NCBI GenBank assembly: GCA_003565625.1
Contig: PXBD01000043.1
Location: 52,505-116,504, forward strand
Origin: Gammaproteobacteria bacterium
GTDB taxonomy: Bacteria > Pseudomonadota > Gammaproteobacteria > Xanthomonadales > Wenzhouxiangellaceae
Direction of reading: 5' to 3'
Length of the DNA: 64,000 bases
Within the stretch, counting starts at the first letter, position 1, and each line of letters starts with the position of its first letter. A program made the translations under genes and the position numbers. The notes beneath the pieces are model-generated. The model was not told the DNA's origin and searched no databases. It saw only the letters and a list, made by a program, of their open reading frames with translations. This document shows, in pieces, positions 42,135 through 50,921 of the stretch.

Positions 42135-43753
42135 CAGATGGCCTCCTCTTGGTCAGGATCGGAACTGCGCCGACCGCGCACGCTGAAATCGCCGAACGGC
42201 CCGCTGCCGTTGCCGCGGGCGCGGTCGCCGTCGATGTCCAGGCGGATCGAAATCGAGCCCGAACCACCGAAGCGACTGGCATCAATGCTGGCAATCACGC
42301 GCTCGCCGCTGACCCGTACTTCGCTCAACGGCGTGTCGTTGCCCATCACGCTAAGCACCCCCTGCATGCGCGTGGGCGGGCCTTCTAGGACTAAGGTGGC
42401 GTCGACATCGCCCATGCCGCCCAGGCCCAGGACCAGGTCCCAGGTGCCGGCGGGGTCGATTGTCGGCGGCACCAGTGCGGCCAGAACGTGGCGCTGACCG
42501 TCCACCCAGACTTCGGTGATGGCCGGGCTGTCGGTGAGCAACTCGCCCTCCACCACGACCAGGTTGGCCATGTGTCCGGCGACGATGCGCCCGGCCCGAT
42601 CCTCGATGCCCAGCCAGCGCGCCGGTTCGGTGGTGATCGCGGCCAGCGCGGTGTCGGCATCCAGACCACGCTCGACTGCCTGGGCCAGCGCGGCAAACAG
42701 TTGACCGGGCGCGGACAAGCCATGGCTGGTCAGCAATAGCGGAATCCCGGCCTCTGCCAGGCGCGCCGGGTTTTCCGGGGCCCGGTGCCAGTGGCGCAGC
42801 GCCTCGAGCGAGACGTTGCGCGAATTGTCTTCATCGATGTCGGGTGCTTCGGGGAAGTCCAGCGGCAGGATATGGGGTACGCGCCGGCCGTCGAATGCGG
42901 CCAGGCGCTGGTATTCCGCACCATGGCCGACGATGACCAGATCGACATCTCCTGCGGGAATGAATTCCAGGATGCGCAGCGTGTCGAGCAGATCCTGGGA
43001 CTCGAACACCAGCGGCGTGTCGCCGGCCAGCATCGGCGCCAGGTCATCCAGCCCTTCCAGCCATTCGGGCCGGCGCTGGGCCGGGTTGCGCGCCATGGCA
43101 GCCCGGGCCCGCACCTGCCAGCGAGCGTCATCCAGGGTCTGACGCATCAGCGCCACGGCCCCCATCAGGGAGCTGGGAAAGTTGCGCCCGCCCGCCCGGC
43201 CGGAGAAGCTCGCAAACTGACCGAAATCGCCGTCCAGGCGGTTGGCGCTCAAGCCGCCGGTGCCGGTGTTGGCGATTACGCCGTGGCCGCGCAGCAGGCC
43301 GTCGCTGGCGGCCATCAGGGCGGTGGTAAAGCCTGCCCGGCGCAGCTCGGTGACCCGGTCTTCCGGCCAGTCGGCGGCGCGTACCCGATGATCGGGCCGA
43401 ATCAGGGCATGCCGTCCGGCGGGCACGTCCTCATCCTCAGTTTCAGGCAGATCGACCAGCAGGTAGGGCTCGATCAGGCCTGGGTAGACGGTGATCGGAT
43501 CCTGGCCTTCTTCGCGCGGAAATTCGTGCACCCGGGCGTCGGTCGGCACCTCGATATCGACCCCGGCGGCTTCAATAATGCCGTCACGGATCACGATCGT
43601 GCCCGACTCGATGATCTCGCCGGGGGCGGTGCTGATGCGCACGCCGACCAGCGCATGAGCCGAAGGCGGCGGCTGGCGCAGCTCGGCTGCCAGCAGCGCG
43701 GCCGGGGCCATCAGCAAAAGCAAAAATGAAATGAGACGCAAGGCTATTTCCAC
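42134..43753 (-). CDS. Exported amidohydrolase-fold protein with C-terminal beta domain, no HxH
   Basis: 539 residues from a GTG at 43753. The signal peptide ends near LLAAE. The N-terminal beta part (VGVRISTAPGEIIESGTIVIRDG) is amidohydrolase-like, but the expected HxH is replaced by YPGLIEPYLLVDLP. VIVGHGAEY, LLLTSHGLSAPG and LGIEDRAGRIVAGHMANLVVVEG keep the later framework. Residues from about 430 form an added beta-rich domain (TWDLVLGLGGMGDVDATLVLEGPP). It is the first gene of the trio and overlaps the second by one base. Enzymatic activity is uncertain. Confidence 0.7.
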   Translation of the reverse strand: MEIALRLISFLLLLMAPAALLAAELRQPPPSAHALVGVRISTAPGEIIESGTIVIRDGIIEAAGVDIEVPTDARVHEFPREEGQDPITVYPGLIEPYLLVDLPETEDEDVPAGRHALIRPDHRVRAADWPEDRVTELRRAGFTTALMAASDGLLRGHGVIANTGTGGLSANRLDGDFGQFASFSGRAGGRNFPSSLMGAVALMRQTLDDARWQVRARAAMARNPAQRRPEWLEGLDDLAPMLAGDTPLVFESQDLLDTLRILEFIPAGDVDLVIVGHGAEYQRLAAFDGRRVPHILPLDFPEAPDIDEDNSRNVSLEALRHWHRAPENPARLAEAGIPLLLTSHGLSAPGQLFAALAQAVERGLDADTALAAITTEPARWLGIEDRAGRIVAGHMANLVVVEGELLTDSPAITEVWVDGQRHVLAALVPPTIDPAGTWDLVLGLGGMGDVDATLVLEGPPTRMQGVLSVMGNDTPLSEVRVSGERVIASIDASRFGGSGSISIRLDIDGDRARGNGSGPFGDFSVRGRRSSDPDQEEAI

Positions 43754-43886
43754 CAGGTTGAGGATGATCAGACGCGAACCTTACCCGCTGGTCGCCGGTT
43801 TGTCACCCTCATCAATATCGGCACGCTCGCTCAAAGGGGAGCGGCTGTGGCACATTGAACCATCTCCCTTCGCCCGCGAAACGAGC

Positions 43887-44909
43887 ATGAACGTCCTTAC
43901 CTGGTCTGGAATCATCCTGTGCCTGTCCCAGTCGGCGATGCTGTCGGGACTCAATCTGGGCCTGTTTTCCCTGGGCAAGCTCGAACTCGAAGTCCAGGCC
44001 CGGAAAGGCAGTCGCCAGGCGCAGAAAGTGCTGGCCCTGCGCGCAGACGCCAATTTCGCCCTGGTTACCATTCTGTGGGGCAACGTCGGGGTCAACGTGC
44101 TCCTGGCCTTGCTTTCAGGCTCGGTGATGGGCGCCGTGACCGCGTTTCTGTTTTCGACCGTGGTGATTACGATTTTTGCCGAGATCATCCCGCAGTCGTA
44201 TTTCACCCGACATGCCCTGCGCCTGGCGGCCCTGCTGACGCCGGTGCTGCGCGTCTACCAGATCGTCCTGTACCCGGTAGCCAAGCCGACCGCGCTGGCG
44301 CTGGATGCCTGGCTGGGCGATGAAACCATCCGCTTCTATCCCGAGCGCGATCTCCGCCAGCTCATCGAGCTCCACATGGAGTCCAGGGAAAGCGATATCG
44401 CCCGGGTCGAAGGCCAGGGTGCGCTGAACTTCCTCGAGATCGACGACGTCCGTCTGGTCGAGGAGGGCGAATCGCTGGATCCGGACAGCGTGCTGCGGCT
44501 GGATTTCGACGGCAACCGCCCGTGTTTTCCCGCTTTCGAGCCGAATCCAGCGGATGCATTTCTGCAGGCCATCAACCGTTCGCGTAAAAGCTGGGTTGTG
44601 TTGCTGGACCGGGCCGACCGTCCGCGCCTGCTGCTCAACGCCGATGAATTCCTGCGCGAGGCCTTGTTCGAGCCGGAGCGTTTTCGCCCCTTGCGCCACT
44701 GCCACCGACCGCTGCTGGCCGAGCGTGGCGACCAGCGCCTGGGTGAACTGATTCCGCGCCTGAAGGTGCTGTCCGGCCCGGATGGGGACGAGGTGGTGGA
44801 GGACGACGTGATTCTGCTGTGGACCGATCAGCCGCGGGTGATTACCGGCAGCGACATCCTCGGCCGGCTGCTGCGGCGAATCGTGGTGCCTGCGCAGGCA
44901 GTCGCCTGA
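43887..44909 (+). CDS. CNNM/DUF21-domain membrane protein
   Basis: 340 residues from the ATG at 43887; the open frame begins at 43731 inside the divergent region. It has three to four membrane segments: GIILCLSQSAMLSGLNLGLFSL, FALVTILWGNVGVNVLLALLSG, AVTAFLFSTVVITIFAEIIPQSYF, and a further one near residue 110. SGLNLGLFSL and AEIIPQSYFTRHALRLA are CNNM (DUF21) signatures. A cytoplasmic CBS-like region follows. Relatives (CorC/YfjD, eukaryotic CNNM) take part in magnesium or cobalt handling; a role in divalent-cation efflux is a family inference. Confidence 0.82.
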   Translation: MNVLTWSGIILCLSQSAMLSGLNLGLFSLGKLELEVQARKGSRQAQKVLALRADANFALVTILWGNVGVNVLLALLSGSVMGAVTAFLFSTVVITIFAEIIPQSYFTRHALRLAALLTPVLRVYQIVLYPVAKPTALALDAWLGDETIRFYPERDLRQLIELHMESRESDIARVEGQGALNFLEIDDVRLVEEGESLDPDSVLRLDFDGNRPCFPAFEPNPADAFLQAINRSRKSWVVLLDRADRPRLLLNADEFLREALFEPERFRPLRHCHRPLLAERGDQRLGELIPRLKVLSGPDGDEVVEDDVILLWTDQPRVITGSDILGRLLRRIVVPAQAVA

Positions 44910-44948
44910 GCACGCTTCCTGGGCGAGAAAAGTGCGCCCCGGTCGCGG

Positions 44949-45311
44949 TCATCGCTGGCTGGATTGTGAGTTGGCGCGCCGCCAGACATATCTTTGATAC
45001 AGCATCCAGCAGACCAGAGTCAGCAGGGCCAGCATGAGTAGCCAGTTGTAGTGCTCGCCAAAGCGCTGAATGCCGACCATGATCATCGCGCAACCCACAC
45101 CGATCAGGGCCGAAATCACCACCGGGTGGCGTTTCTCCTCGGAGCCGAGGCGCCGGGCCCGGACCAGGAAGGCCAGTGGCGCCAGCGCCACCACCAGCAA
45201 GCCGAGGGCCGGAAGGGCCGGCTGTGCCGGGTCAAACAGCGTGGCGCCTGCGATTGCCACCAGCGCCAGCAGCAGGAGGGCAAAAGCCAGTTCAAGAGCA
45301 CGCGCGGGCAT
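44949..45311 (-). CDS. Small four-helix membrane protein, unknown
   Basis: 120 residues with four hydrophobic stretches: LELAFALLLLALVAIAGATL, LPALGLLVVALAPLAFLV, VVISALIGVGCAMIMVGI and WLLMLALLTLVCWMLYQRYV. Charged RRLGSEEKRHP between helices 2 and 3 is probably the cytoplasmic loop. I do not recognise a family. It follows the VTT-flavoprotein gene by 10 bases on the same strand and is probably its operon partner. Confidence 0.65.
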   Translation of the reverse strand: MPARALELAFALLLLALVAIAGATLFDPAQPALPALGLLVVALAPLAFLVRARRLGSEEKRHPVVISALIGVGCAMIMVGIQRFGEHYNWLLMLALLTLVCWMLYQRYVWRRANSQSSQR

Positions 45312-45321
45312 GACGGCCGCT

Positions 45322-47457
45322 TCAGCCCCGCCGCCAGCGGAAAAAGCGCTCGGCCCAGCGCAGCGCGGCTTCCGGTTTGCGCGCCTTCTTCCATTCGCCG
45401 GCAGCGAACTTGTTGGCTTCGGCCCAGGTCGGGTAGACGTGGATGGTGCCGAGGATCTTGTTCAGGCCCAGGTTGTGCTTCATCGCCAGCACGAATTCGG
45501 CCAGCATTTCGCCGGCGTGGGCGCCGATCAATGTGACGCCAAGAATCCGGTCCTTGCCCGGCTCGGTCAGTACCTTGACCTGGCCGTAGGCGTCGCCGTC
45601 GGCAATGGCCCGGTCCAGGTCGTCCAGGCCATAGCGGGTGACTTCGACCTCGATCCCGCGCTCGGCCGCTTCCTGTTCGTTCAGGCCCACACGGGCGACT
45701 TCCGGGTCGGTGAAGGTGACCCAGGGGATAACCCGGTAGTCGGTGCGGAAGGTCCAGAACGGGCTGATCAATGCGTTGACCGCGGCCGTCCAGGCCTGGT
45801 GAGCGGCGACGTGGGTGAACTGGTAAGGGCCGGCGGCATCACCACAGACATAGACGTTGGGGAAGTTGGTCCGCTGCAGCGGGTCGGCGTGGATCTGGCC
45901 CCGCTCGCTCAGGTGCACGCCGATGGTTTCCAGGCCGTACCCGCTGGTGCGCGTCCTCCGGCCCAGGGCCACCAGCAGCTGATCGAACGGCAAGTGCACT
46001 TCCTCGCCGTTGTGGCTGCAGACCAGGGTGTCGCCGTTGTCAACCCGCACGGCGCGGTGGTCGACGGCAACTTCGGCCCCGTCGTGCTCCAGGTGTTCGG
46101 CGAGCAGGGCGCCGGCTTCCGGGTCCTCGCGCGGCAGCAGGTGCTCAGACATTTCCACCACGGTCACGTTCGCGCCCAGCCGGGCGAAGGCCTGGGCCAG
46201 CTCGCAGCCGATTGGACCGCCGCCCAGGACCACCATGCGCTCGGGCAGTTCTTTCAGATCCCACAGGGTATCGCTGGTCAGGTAGTCGGTCTGGTCCAGA
46301 CCGGGCAGTTCCGGAACCAGCGGCTCGGCGCCGGTGGCCAGCACGATGGCGCGCGCGCTCAGCCGGCGGCCGTCGACTTCGACCTCCCACGGCGAGACCA
46401 GGGTGGCCGTGCCCTCGATCACCTCCACGCCCATGGCCTGGTAGCGCTCGGGCGAGTCGTGCGGCTCGATCCGGGCGATGACCTCACGGATGCGCGTCAT
46501 CACCGCGCCGAAATCGAGCTCGGGCGTGAGGCTGCGAATGCCGTAGCGCTGGCTGGCGCGCGCCTCGGCTATCAGTCGGGCGGTGCGCAGCAGCGCCTTG
46601 GACGGCACGCAGCCGGTGTTCAGGCAGTCGCCGCCCATCCGGTGTTTCTCGACCAGCGCCACTTTCGCTTTCACCGTGGCGCCGATATACGCCGACACCA
46701 GGCCGGCCGCACCGGCCCCGATCACCAGCAGGTTGTAGTCGAAGCGCTGCGGCCGGGACCAGCCGCGGTAGACTTTGCGATAGGCCAGCAGGCGGGTGAT
46801 CCAGCGCAGCAGCAGCGGCAGCAGGCCGAGCAGCACGAAGGCACCGATCAGCCCCGGGGTGAGTATGTCCCCGGTCGATTCGACCTGGGCCAGCTGGGTG
46901 CCGGCGTTGACGTAGACCACCGTGGCCGGGAGCATGCCGACCTGGCTGACCCAGAAGTAAGTCCAGGTTCGGATCGGGGTCAAGGCCATGACCAGGTTGA
47001 TCATCCAGAACGGGAAGGCCGGCACCAGGCGCAGGGCCAGAAGGTAGAACGCGCCGTCCCGGGCCACGCCTTCGTTGATGGTTTTCAAACGCCGGCCAAA
47101 GCGGCGCTGGATGGCGTCGCGAAACAGAAAGCGGGCGGCGAGGAAGACCAGGGTGGCGCCAATGGTACTGGCGAACGACACCGCGAGGGTTCCGAGCACA
47201 ACGCCGAACAGGGCGCCGCCGGCAATGGTCAGAACCGCCGCTCCCGGCACCGACAACGCGGCCATGAGGATGTAGACCAGCATGTAGCCGGCCACCATCA
47301 GGACCAGATGGTCTTCGGTGAATGCGCGCAGGGCATCGCGTTGTTCGCGCAGGTTGGCCAGGGTCAGGTACTGGCCCAGGTCGAGGGCGAAAAACGCCGC
47401 GATGGCGGCGCTGAAGGCCACCAGCAGGACAAGGCGAAGGTTCAGGCGAGAGGGCAT
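45322..47457 (-). CDS. VTT (SNARE-associated/DedA-like) domain fused to a mercuric-reductase-like flavoprotein
   Basis: 711 residues. Residues 1-220 are a VTT-type membrane domain (SVPGAAVLTIAGGALFGVVLG; RLVPAFPFWMINLVMAL; TPG-like GILTPGL region). Residues from 241 form a class I pyridine nucleotide-disulfide oxidoreductase: GAGAAG at 247-252, a redox pair C278 and C283 in GGDCLNTGCVPSK, and the NAD site VVLGGGPIGCEL. The C-terminal motif reads HVYPTWAE, so Tyr675 replaces the catalytic His of HPT in lipoamide dehydrogenase; MerA-type proteins also have Tyr near here. It lies 12 bases after prmC. Substrate unknown; membrane-anchored electron transfer is an inference. Confidence 0.85.
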   Translation of the reverse strand: MPSRLNLRLVLLVAFSAAIAAFFALDLGQYLTLANLREQRDALRAFTEDHLVLMVAGYMLVYILMAALSVPGAAVLTIAGGALFGVVLGTLAVSFASTIGATLVFLAARFLFRDAIQRRFGRRLKTINEGVARDGAFYLLALRLVPAFPFWMINLVMALTPIRTWTYFWVSQVGMLPATVVYVNAGTQLAQVESTGDILTPGLIGAFVLLGLLPLLLRWITRLLAYRKVYRGWSRPQRFDYNLLVIGAGAAGLVSAYIGATVKAKVALVEKHRMGGDCLNTGCVPSKALLRTARLIAEARASQRYGIRSLTPELDFGAVMTRIREVIARIEPHDSPERYQAMGVEVIEGTATLVSPWEVEVDGRRLSARAIVLATGAEPLVPELPGLDQTDYLTSDTLWDLKELPERMVVLGGGPIGCELAQAFARLGANVTVVEMSEHLLPREDPEAGALLAEHLEHDGAEVAVDHRAVRVDNGDTLVCSHNGEEVHLPFDQLLVALGRRTRTSGYGLETIGVHLSERGQIHADPLQRTNFPNVYVCGDAAGPYQFTHVAAHQAWTAAVNALISPFWTFRTDYRVIPWVTFTDPEVARVGLNEQEAAERGIEVEVTRYGLDDLDRAIADGDAYGQVKVLTEPGKDRILGVTLIGAHAGEMLAEFVLAMKHNLGLNKILGTIHVYPTWAEANKFAAGEWKKARKPEAALRWAERFFRWRRG

Positions 47458-47469
47458 GGCAAGAATGAC

Positions 47470-48300
47470 TCAGGTGATTTGAGGCGATCGCCCCAGGGTG
47501 ACACGTTCGATGCCGGCCAGGTCGCAGTGGCTTTCGATACCGGTGAACGCGTTGGTTTGAAGGCATTCGGCCACTGCCGCTGCCTGGTCATGGCCGTGCT
47601 CCAGCATCAGCCAGCCGCCGGCCACCAGATGATCGCCGGCCTGGTCGATCAGGCGCTTGATCACGTCCAGGCCGCCGGCGCCGGCACTCAGCGCGCTGTC
47701 TGGCTCAAAGCGCAGATCACCCTGGTCCAGGTGCGGATCGCCGGCTGCGACATAGGGCGGATTGGAGACAATCACTTCGAACTGCTCTCCTGCCACCGGG
47801 GCCAGCAGGTCGCCTTCGAGGATGCGCACCCGGTCCAGGCCCAGCTGTTGCGCGTTGGCGCGGCACACCGCCAAGGCCTCGGCGCAGCGATCGCTCAGGC
47901 TGATCTGCCAGCCCGGCCGCAGCCGGGCCAGGCTCAGGCCGATGCAGCCTGAGCCGGTGCCGACATCGAGCAGTCGGCAGTCGGCTTCGGGCAGCTTTGC
48001 CAGCGCCAGTTCCACCACCAGCTCGGTTTCCGGGCGCGGAATCAGCACTGCCGAACTGACCAGGAAGTCGCAGCCGAAAAACTCGCGCCGACCGGTCAGG
48101 TAGGCCACCGGCTCACCGCGCTCGCGGCGCTCGACCAGGGCGCGGAACTCGGCGATCTGGTCTGTGCCGGGGAGTGCGTCATTGTGGGCATAAAGCCAGG
48201 CTCGACCCTGTCCGAGGACGTGGGCCAGCAGCACGTCGGCTTCAAGCCGGCTGCAGAGGCGTTGCCGGGCAGCGTCCAGCAGGTTCCGGATCGAGCTCAT
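47470..48300 (-). CDS. prmC: Release factor glutamine methyltransferase PrmC
   Basis: 276 residues (E. coli 277). SAM-binding LLDVGTGSGCIGLSLA is followed by the active-site NPPYVA, and LIPRPETE lies near residue 100. It methylates the GGQ glutamine of release factors RF1 and RF2. prfA, its frequent neighbour, is not in the window. The gene starts an apparent minus-strand operon with the VTT-flavoprotein and the small membrane protein, and is divergent from the TonB receptor across 72 bases. Confidence 0.95.
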   Translation of the reverse strand: MSSIRNLLDAARQRLCSRLEADVLLAHVLGQGRAWLYAHNDALPGTDQIAEFRALVERRERGEPVAYLTGRREFFGCDFLVSSAVLIPRPETELVVELALAKLPEADCRLLDVGTGSGCIGLSLARLRPGWQISLSDRCAEALAVCRANAQQLGLDRVRILEGDLLAPVAGEQFEVIVSNPPYVAAGDPHLDQGDLRFEPDSALSAGAGGLDVIKRLIDQAGDHLVAGGWLMLEHGHDQAAAVAECLQTNAFTGIESHCDLAGIERVTLGRSPQIT

Positions 48301-48372
48301 GCCTTCACGTCCCGGGCGATCATTCCGGTGCTAGCATTTCGGCTTTTTGGATTGCGGGAGATCACCAACGTC

Positions 48373-50448
48373 ATGGGGCAGTTGCGTAATTGGCTGAGTG
48401 TAGTGGGTTTGGCGTGGTTCGGCGTCGTCGTTGCTGACCAGCCGCCCGGCGACGAGGCAGGCGCGCAAGAGGCGCGGCAGGAGCCGCTGGAGGATCGGGT
48501 GACGGTCACGACCACGCGCATGGAGCGCGCTCTGCTGCAGACCACCGCAGCAGTGGCCCGGGTGGAGGAGGAAGATTGGCAGACCGCCCGCCAGCAGCTG
48601 CAGCTGGACGAAACGCTGAACCGGGTGCCCGGGCTGTTTTTTCAGAATCGCTACAACTTCGCCCAGAATCTGCGCCTGGCCATCCGCGGCTTTGGGGCTC
48701 GCTCGCCGTTCGGCATTCGCGGCGTGCGCCTGCTGGTCGATGGTTTCCCGGAAACGCTGCCCGACGGTCAGGCCCAGGTCGACGCCATTGACCTGGAGTC
48801 GGTGGTTGCCGCCGAAGTCCTGCGCGGCCCCAGCTCGGCCCTGCACGGCAATGCCTCTGGTGGCCTGATCAGCCTGTTTACCGAAGACGGTCGCGGCCAG
48901 GATCCGGGCCTGGTCGCGCGGGGCAGCTGGGGCAGCTACGGCTTTGCCCGTTACGGGGTGCGCGGCGGCGGCCAGTTCGGTGACTGGAACGCCCATGTCA
49001 GTGCCTGGGATTTGCGCTACGACGGCTACCGCGAGCAAAGCCGAACCGAGAAACGCTTGCTGAATGCCCACCTGGGCCATCAGCCCGGGCCGGATCGTCA
49101 TTTGGGCCTCGTCCTGACGGTGCTGGACCAGCCGCTGGGTCAGGATCCGGCGGCCCTGACCCGGGAACAGGCGGCCCGCGACCGGCGTTCGGCCGGCGGC
49201 CAGGCGGTCCAGGTCAACGCCCGCCAGGAGGTTCAGCAGTATCGTTTGGGCCTGCGCTACGAAGATGATGCCGCGCTGCCGGGTCAGCTCTCGGCCTACG
49301 GTTTCGTGGCCGGGCGCGACTTTTTCCAGCAGTTGCCCAGCTTCTTTTTTCCCAGCCTGATCGAATTCGACCGCGATTTTTTCGGGGCCGGTGTGCAGTA
49401 TGTTGACGAACTCACCCTAACGGATCGCGTTGGCCGCTACAGCGTGGGCCTGGACCTGGCTCGCCAGCGCGACGACCGGCGCCGGTTTCGGGTCACGCCC
49501 ACCGGCGTGCGCAGCACCCAGACCCAGGACGAGCTGCAGCGCGCCGACAACGCCGGACTGTTTGGCCAGTTCGACCTGGCCCTGACGCCGCGCTGGAGCG
49601 CGCTGGTCGGGGGACGTTACGACCAGGTGCGGCTGGATATTGACGATCGATTCGGCGAGCGTCTGGGCAGCGGCAAGCGCAGCTTCGATGAGTGGAGCTG
49701 GACGGCTGGCCTGAATTTTCGTCCGGCCGATGATTACCAGCTCTACGCCAGCGCCGGCACGGTGTTCGAGACGCCGACGTTTACCGAGATCAAGGACGCG
49801 GCCGGTGGGGTGGGTTTTAGTCGCGACCTCGACCCGCAGCAGGCGCGCAACCTGGAACTGGGCTTGCGTGGCCGCTGGGGCCGGCGAGCCGGCCTGGACC
49901 TGGCGCTGTTTCGGGTCCACACGCGCGATGAAATCATCGTCGTGGCTGCCGAAGATGGTCTCAACCTGTTTGAAAACGCCGGTCGCACCCGGCGCGAAGG
50001 CCTGGAGGCCATGCTGGATTTCGACCTCGGTGCGGGTCTGAATCTGGCTGCCGCCTACACCTGGTCGCGCTATCGCTTCGATCGCTTTGGAGATGGCGAG
50101 CAGGTTTTCGACGGCAACCGGCTGCCCGGGCTTCCCGAGCACGCGCTGTTTGTCGAACTGGCCTGGCGCAGCGGCTCGGGCTGGTACGCCATCGCCGATA
50201 CCCTGCTGGTCGGCCATGTCTTTGCCGACAACGCCAACGAGGAAAGGGTGTCCGGCTACGGGCTGCTGAATCTGCGCGCCGGGCGCGAAATGCCGCTGGG
50301 CGGAATCACGGCCGAGGCGTTTGTTGCCTTGAACAACCTCACCGACCGAGAATATTTCAGCAACATCCGCGTCAACGCCAACAATGCCGCATTCTACGAG
50401 CCGGCACCGGAACGCAACCTGTTCGGCGGGCTGCGCCTGCGTTTTTGA
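48373..50448 (+). CDS. TonB-dependent outer-membrane receptor
   Basis: 691 residues from the ATG at 48373; the frame upstream overlaps prmC. After a signal-like stretch comes a plug domain (VTVTTTRMERALLQTTAAVARV, LNRVPGLFFQN, LAIRGFGARSPFGIRGVRLLVDGFPETLPDGQAQVD, VEVLRGPSSALHGNASGG-like). A 22-strand barrel follows and ends in NLFGGLRLRF, with the C-terminal Phe needed for barrel assembly. The plug type fits siderophore or vitamin receptors. No TonB, ExbB or siderophore genes are close by, so the ligand is unknown. Confidence 0.9.
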   Translation: MGQLRNWLSVVGLAWFGVVVADQPPGDEAGAQEARQEPLEDRVTVTTTRMERALLQTTAAVARVEEEDWQTARQQLQLDETLNRVPGLFFQNRYNFAQNLRLAIRGFGARSPFGIRGVRLLVDGFPETLPDGQAQVDAIDLESVVAAEVLRGPSSALHGNASGGLISLFTEDGRGQDPGLVARGSWGSYGFARYGVRGGGQFGDWNAHVSAWDLRYDGYREQSRTEKRLLNAHLGHQPGPDRHLGLVLTVLDQPLGQDPAALTREQAARDRRSAGGQAVQVNARQEVQQYRLGLRYEDDAALPGQLSAYGFVAGRDFFQQLPSFFFPSLIEFDRDFFGAGVQYVDELTLTDRVGRYSVGLDLARQRDDRRRFRVTPTGVRSTQTQDELQRADNAGLFGQFDLALTPRWSALVGGRYDQVRLDIDDRFGERLGSGKRSFDEWSWTAGLNFRPADDYQLYASAGTVFETPTFTEIKDAAGGVGFSRDLDPQQARNLELGLRGRWGRRAGLDLALFRVHTRDEIIVVAAEDGLNLFENAGRTRREGLEAMLDFDLGAGLNLAAAYTWSRYRFDRFGDGEQVFDGNRLPGLPEHALFVELAWRSGSGWYAIADTLLVGHVFADNANEERVSGYGLLNLRAGREMPLGGITAEAFVALNNLTDREYFSNIRVNANNAAFYEPAPERNLFGGLRLRF

Positions 50449-50482
50449 CCGGCCGGAAGCTTCTAATACAAAACCGCGAATC

Positions 50483-50899
50483 ATGTCTTCTTTAGCCAAC
50501 AAGAAGGGCCTGGCTCGTAGCGCCGAATCCTTGATGGCCGACGGCGGCTCCATTCTCACCATGAGCTACTACGGGGCAGCAAGAGTGGTCACCCACTACA
50601 ACCTGATGGGGCCGGTCAAGGCGGCGCTGGAGGCATCGGTGCGCTACATGGCCGCTGAACTCGGTCAGCAGAACATTCGCGTCAACGCGCTTTCCCCGGG
50701 GCCGGTCCAGACCCGGGTGGCCTCCAGCCTGACCGACTTCGACAAACTCATGGAGCAAGCCGCGCGGTCCGCACCGCTGCATCAACTGGTCACCCTCGAA
50801 CAAATCGGCGAGATGGTTGGCCGCAACCCCGCGACACTCTATGGCTGCTGGACTGAAAAGAGCGTGCTGAACCGGATACCATGGGGGAGTTCGCCGTAA
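50483..50899 (+). pseudogene. fabI (enoyl-ACP reductase) fragment
   Basis: 138 residues from the ATG at 50483. The part MADGGSILTMSYYGAARVV...YNLMGPVKAALEASVRYMAAEL...RVNALSPGPV...SAPLHQLVTLEQIGEMVG is plainly the middle-to-late part of FabI. It keeps the catalytic Tyr and Lys (Y-x6-K in YNLMGPVK) but has no NAD-binding N-terminus, no WTD-type start and no C-terminal GGY tail; homology stops at EQIGEMVG and unrelated residues follow to the stop. It is wedged between the TonB receptor and acnD. Most likely a decayed duplicate. Confidence 0.8.
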
Positions 50900-50921
50900 C
50901 AGACTCTCCCAGGGGAATGCC

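Noticed and set aside
45070..47952. A 960-codon plus-strand open frame
   Set aside because: It is antisense to the VTT-flavoprotein and part of prmC, has low-complexity Q/G/A/H-rich translation and no motifs. It results from GC-rich third positions of the real genes.
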